Positions 5,614-6,207 of a stretch of 6,207 nucleotides of DNA are shown piece after piece (the first letter of the stretch is position 1; each line of letters starts with the position of its first letter). Position numbers and translations under genes: made by a program. Origin of the DNA: Halobacteriovoraceae bacterium (GTDB lineage: Bacteria > Bdellovibrionota > Bacteriovoracia > Bacteriovoracales > Bacteriovoracaceae); NCBI GenBank assembly GCA_018663815.1, contig JABJPQ010000459.1, positions 1-6,207 on the forward strand. Reading direction: 5' to 3'. The notes under the pieces were generated by a model, which was not told the origin of the DNA, searched no databases, and was given only the letters and a program-made list of their open reading frames with translations.

Positions 5614-6207
5614 ATTCAACTTTAATTTTAACCATGCGAAGTTTACCTAACTTAAAGATGTATTCTTTTCCAACCTCAAGGCTAACAGTTTCATCCTTAC
5701 TCGTTTTACTATCAATTTTAAAAGCATTTTGTTTGATCAATCTACGCCCTTCACCATTTGATTTAATAAACTCAACTCTGGTGAAAAAATCTAGCACTCT
5801 CAACTCTCCTGCTGGCTCAATAACCGTTAAAATATCATCTGGGATTTTATGCTTAGAAAAACGCTCTTCAAATTTTTGACGTTCTGCTTGGCCAGCATCG
5901 TGCTCGTGATAATAGTTAACTATTTCAACTGCTAATTCTTTTTTCGCTTCCATTGGGTGTTTGCTACCATCCGTGATGCCTTTAATAATTTCATTAACTT
6001 CACCTGCAGGTCGTCGGCATAAAAGTTCATAATATTTTTTCATAAGATCATCTGAAATACTCATCAACTTCCCAAACATATCTGTTGGAGTATCCTCTAG
6101 CGAGATATAATTATCAAGGGATTTGCTCATTTTTTGAATACCATCTGTCCCCTCTAATATAGGCATGGTTAAAATACATTGGGGTGCTTTTTCAAATGCT
6201 TTTTGTA
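5612..6207 (-). CDS. tyrS: Tyrosyl-tRNA synthetase, C-terminal part (N-terminus outside the window)
   Basis: TyrRS charges tRNA-Tyr with tyrosine using ATP in the cytoplasm. The reading frame is open to the window edge: the 13 codons above the Met at 6166 encode QKAFEKAPQCILT, which continues directly into MPILEGTDGIQKMSKS, the usual sequence around the class I KMSKS loop. The gene therefore does not start at that Met. About 197 of roughly 400 residues are visible. The signature is KMSKS rather than the KFGKT of the E. coli type, so this is the second bacterial TyrRS type (TyrZ-like). An alpha-helical anticodon-recognition region follows (including HPMEAKKELAVEIV), then a C-terminal S4-like RNA-binding domain covering about the last 65 residues (ELRVLDFFTRVEFIKS to the end). 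The Rossmann domain with the HIGH motif lies outside the window. The frame ends in TAG at 5612-5614, whose bases are shared with the rmuC ribosome site. Confidence 0.95.
   Translation of the reverse strand, partial: QKAFEKAPQCILTMPILEGTDGIQKMSKSLDNYISLEDTPTDMFGKLMSISDDLMKKYYELLCRRPAGEVNEIIKGITDGSKHPMEAKKELAVEIVNYYHEHDAGQAERQKFEERFSKHKIPDDILTVIEPAGELRVLDFFTRVEFIKSNGEGRRLIKQNAFKIDSKTSKDETVSLEVGKEYIFKLGKLRMVKIKVE

Noticed and set aside
5634..5879. Plus-strand open frame of 81 codons opposite tyrS
   Set aside because: It lies opposite the conserved S4 domain of tyrS and shows no start signal.

Overview
The window is AT-rich and every gene reads as bacterial. Two proteins have lipoprotein signal peptides, and one of these looks like an outer-membrane beta-barrel, so the cell is Gram-negative. 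Low GC, several secreted or lipidated proteins of no recognisable family, and a DmdC-type acyl-CoA dehydrogenase together suggest a Bdellovibrionota-like bacterium (Bacteriovorax/Halobacteriovorax type). That placement is an inference from style and composition, not proof.

Layout. (1) Positions 60-1790, minus strand: a complete acyl-CoA dehydrogenase of the large DmdC/FadE-like type. (2) Positions 1854-1884: a strong hairpin terminator separating it from (3) 1911-2825, minus strand: a lipoprotein of unknown function, whose start is moved here from a TTG to the ATG at 2825. (4) Positions 2826-3107: a divergent, AT-rich control region with three short dyads and weak promoter candidates facing both ways. 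(5) Positions 3108-3776, plus strand: deoC (deoxyribose-phosphate aldolase), followed after 30 bp by (6) 3807-4592, plus strand: a lipidated, probably beta-barrel, outer-membrane protein. (7) Positions 4589-5602, minus strand: a short rmuC whose stop codon overlaps that of gene 6 inside a TTAA palindrome. (8) Positions 5612-6207, minus strand: the C-terminal part of tyrS, cut by the window edge and apparently co-transcribed with rmuC.

How the genes relate. deoC turns deoxyribose 5-phosphate into acetaldehyde and glyceraldehyde 3-phosphate, and the acyl-CoA dehydrogenase oxidises acyl-CoA thioesters. Both are catabolic and would suit a cell living on the nucleic acids and lipids of other organisms, but they are divergently placed and nothing shows co-regulation. 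tyrS and rmuC are housekeeping genes for translation and genome maintenance. The two lipoproteins are the least understood parts.

I found no CRISPR array, tRNA, rRNA, insertion sequence, phage gene or recognisable defence or toxin system. This is mostly an ordinary chromosomal region. The points most worth checking are the paired dyads upstream of deoC, the deoC-lipoprotein pairing and the two unassigned lipoproteins.
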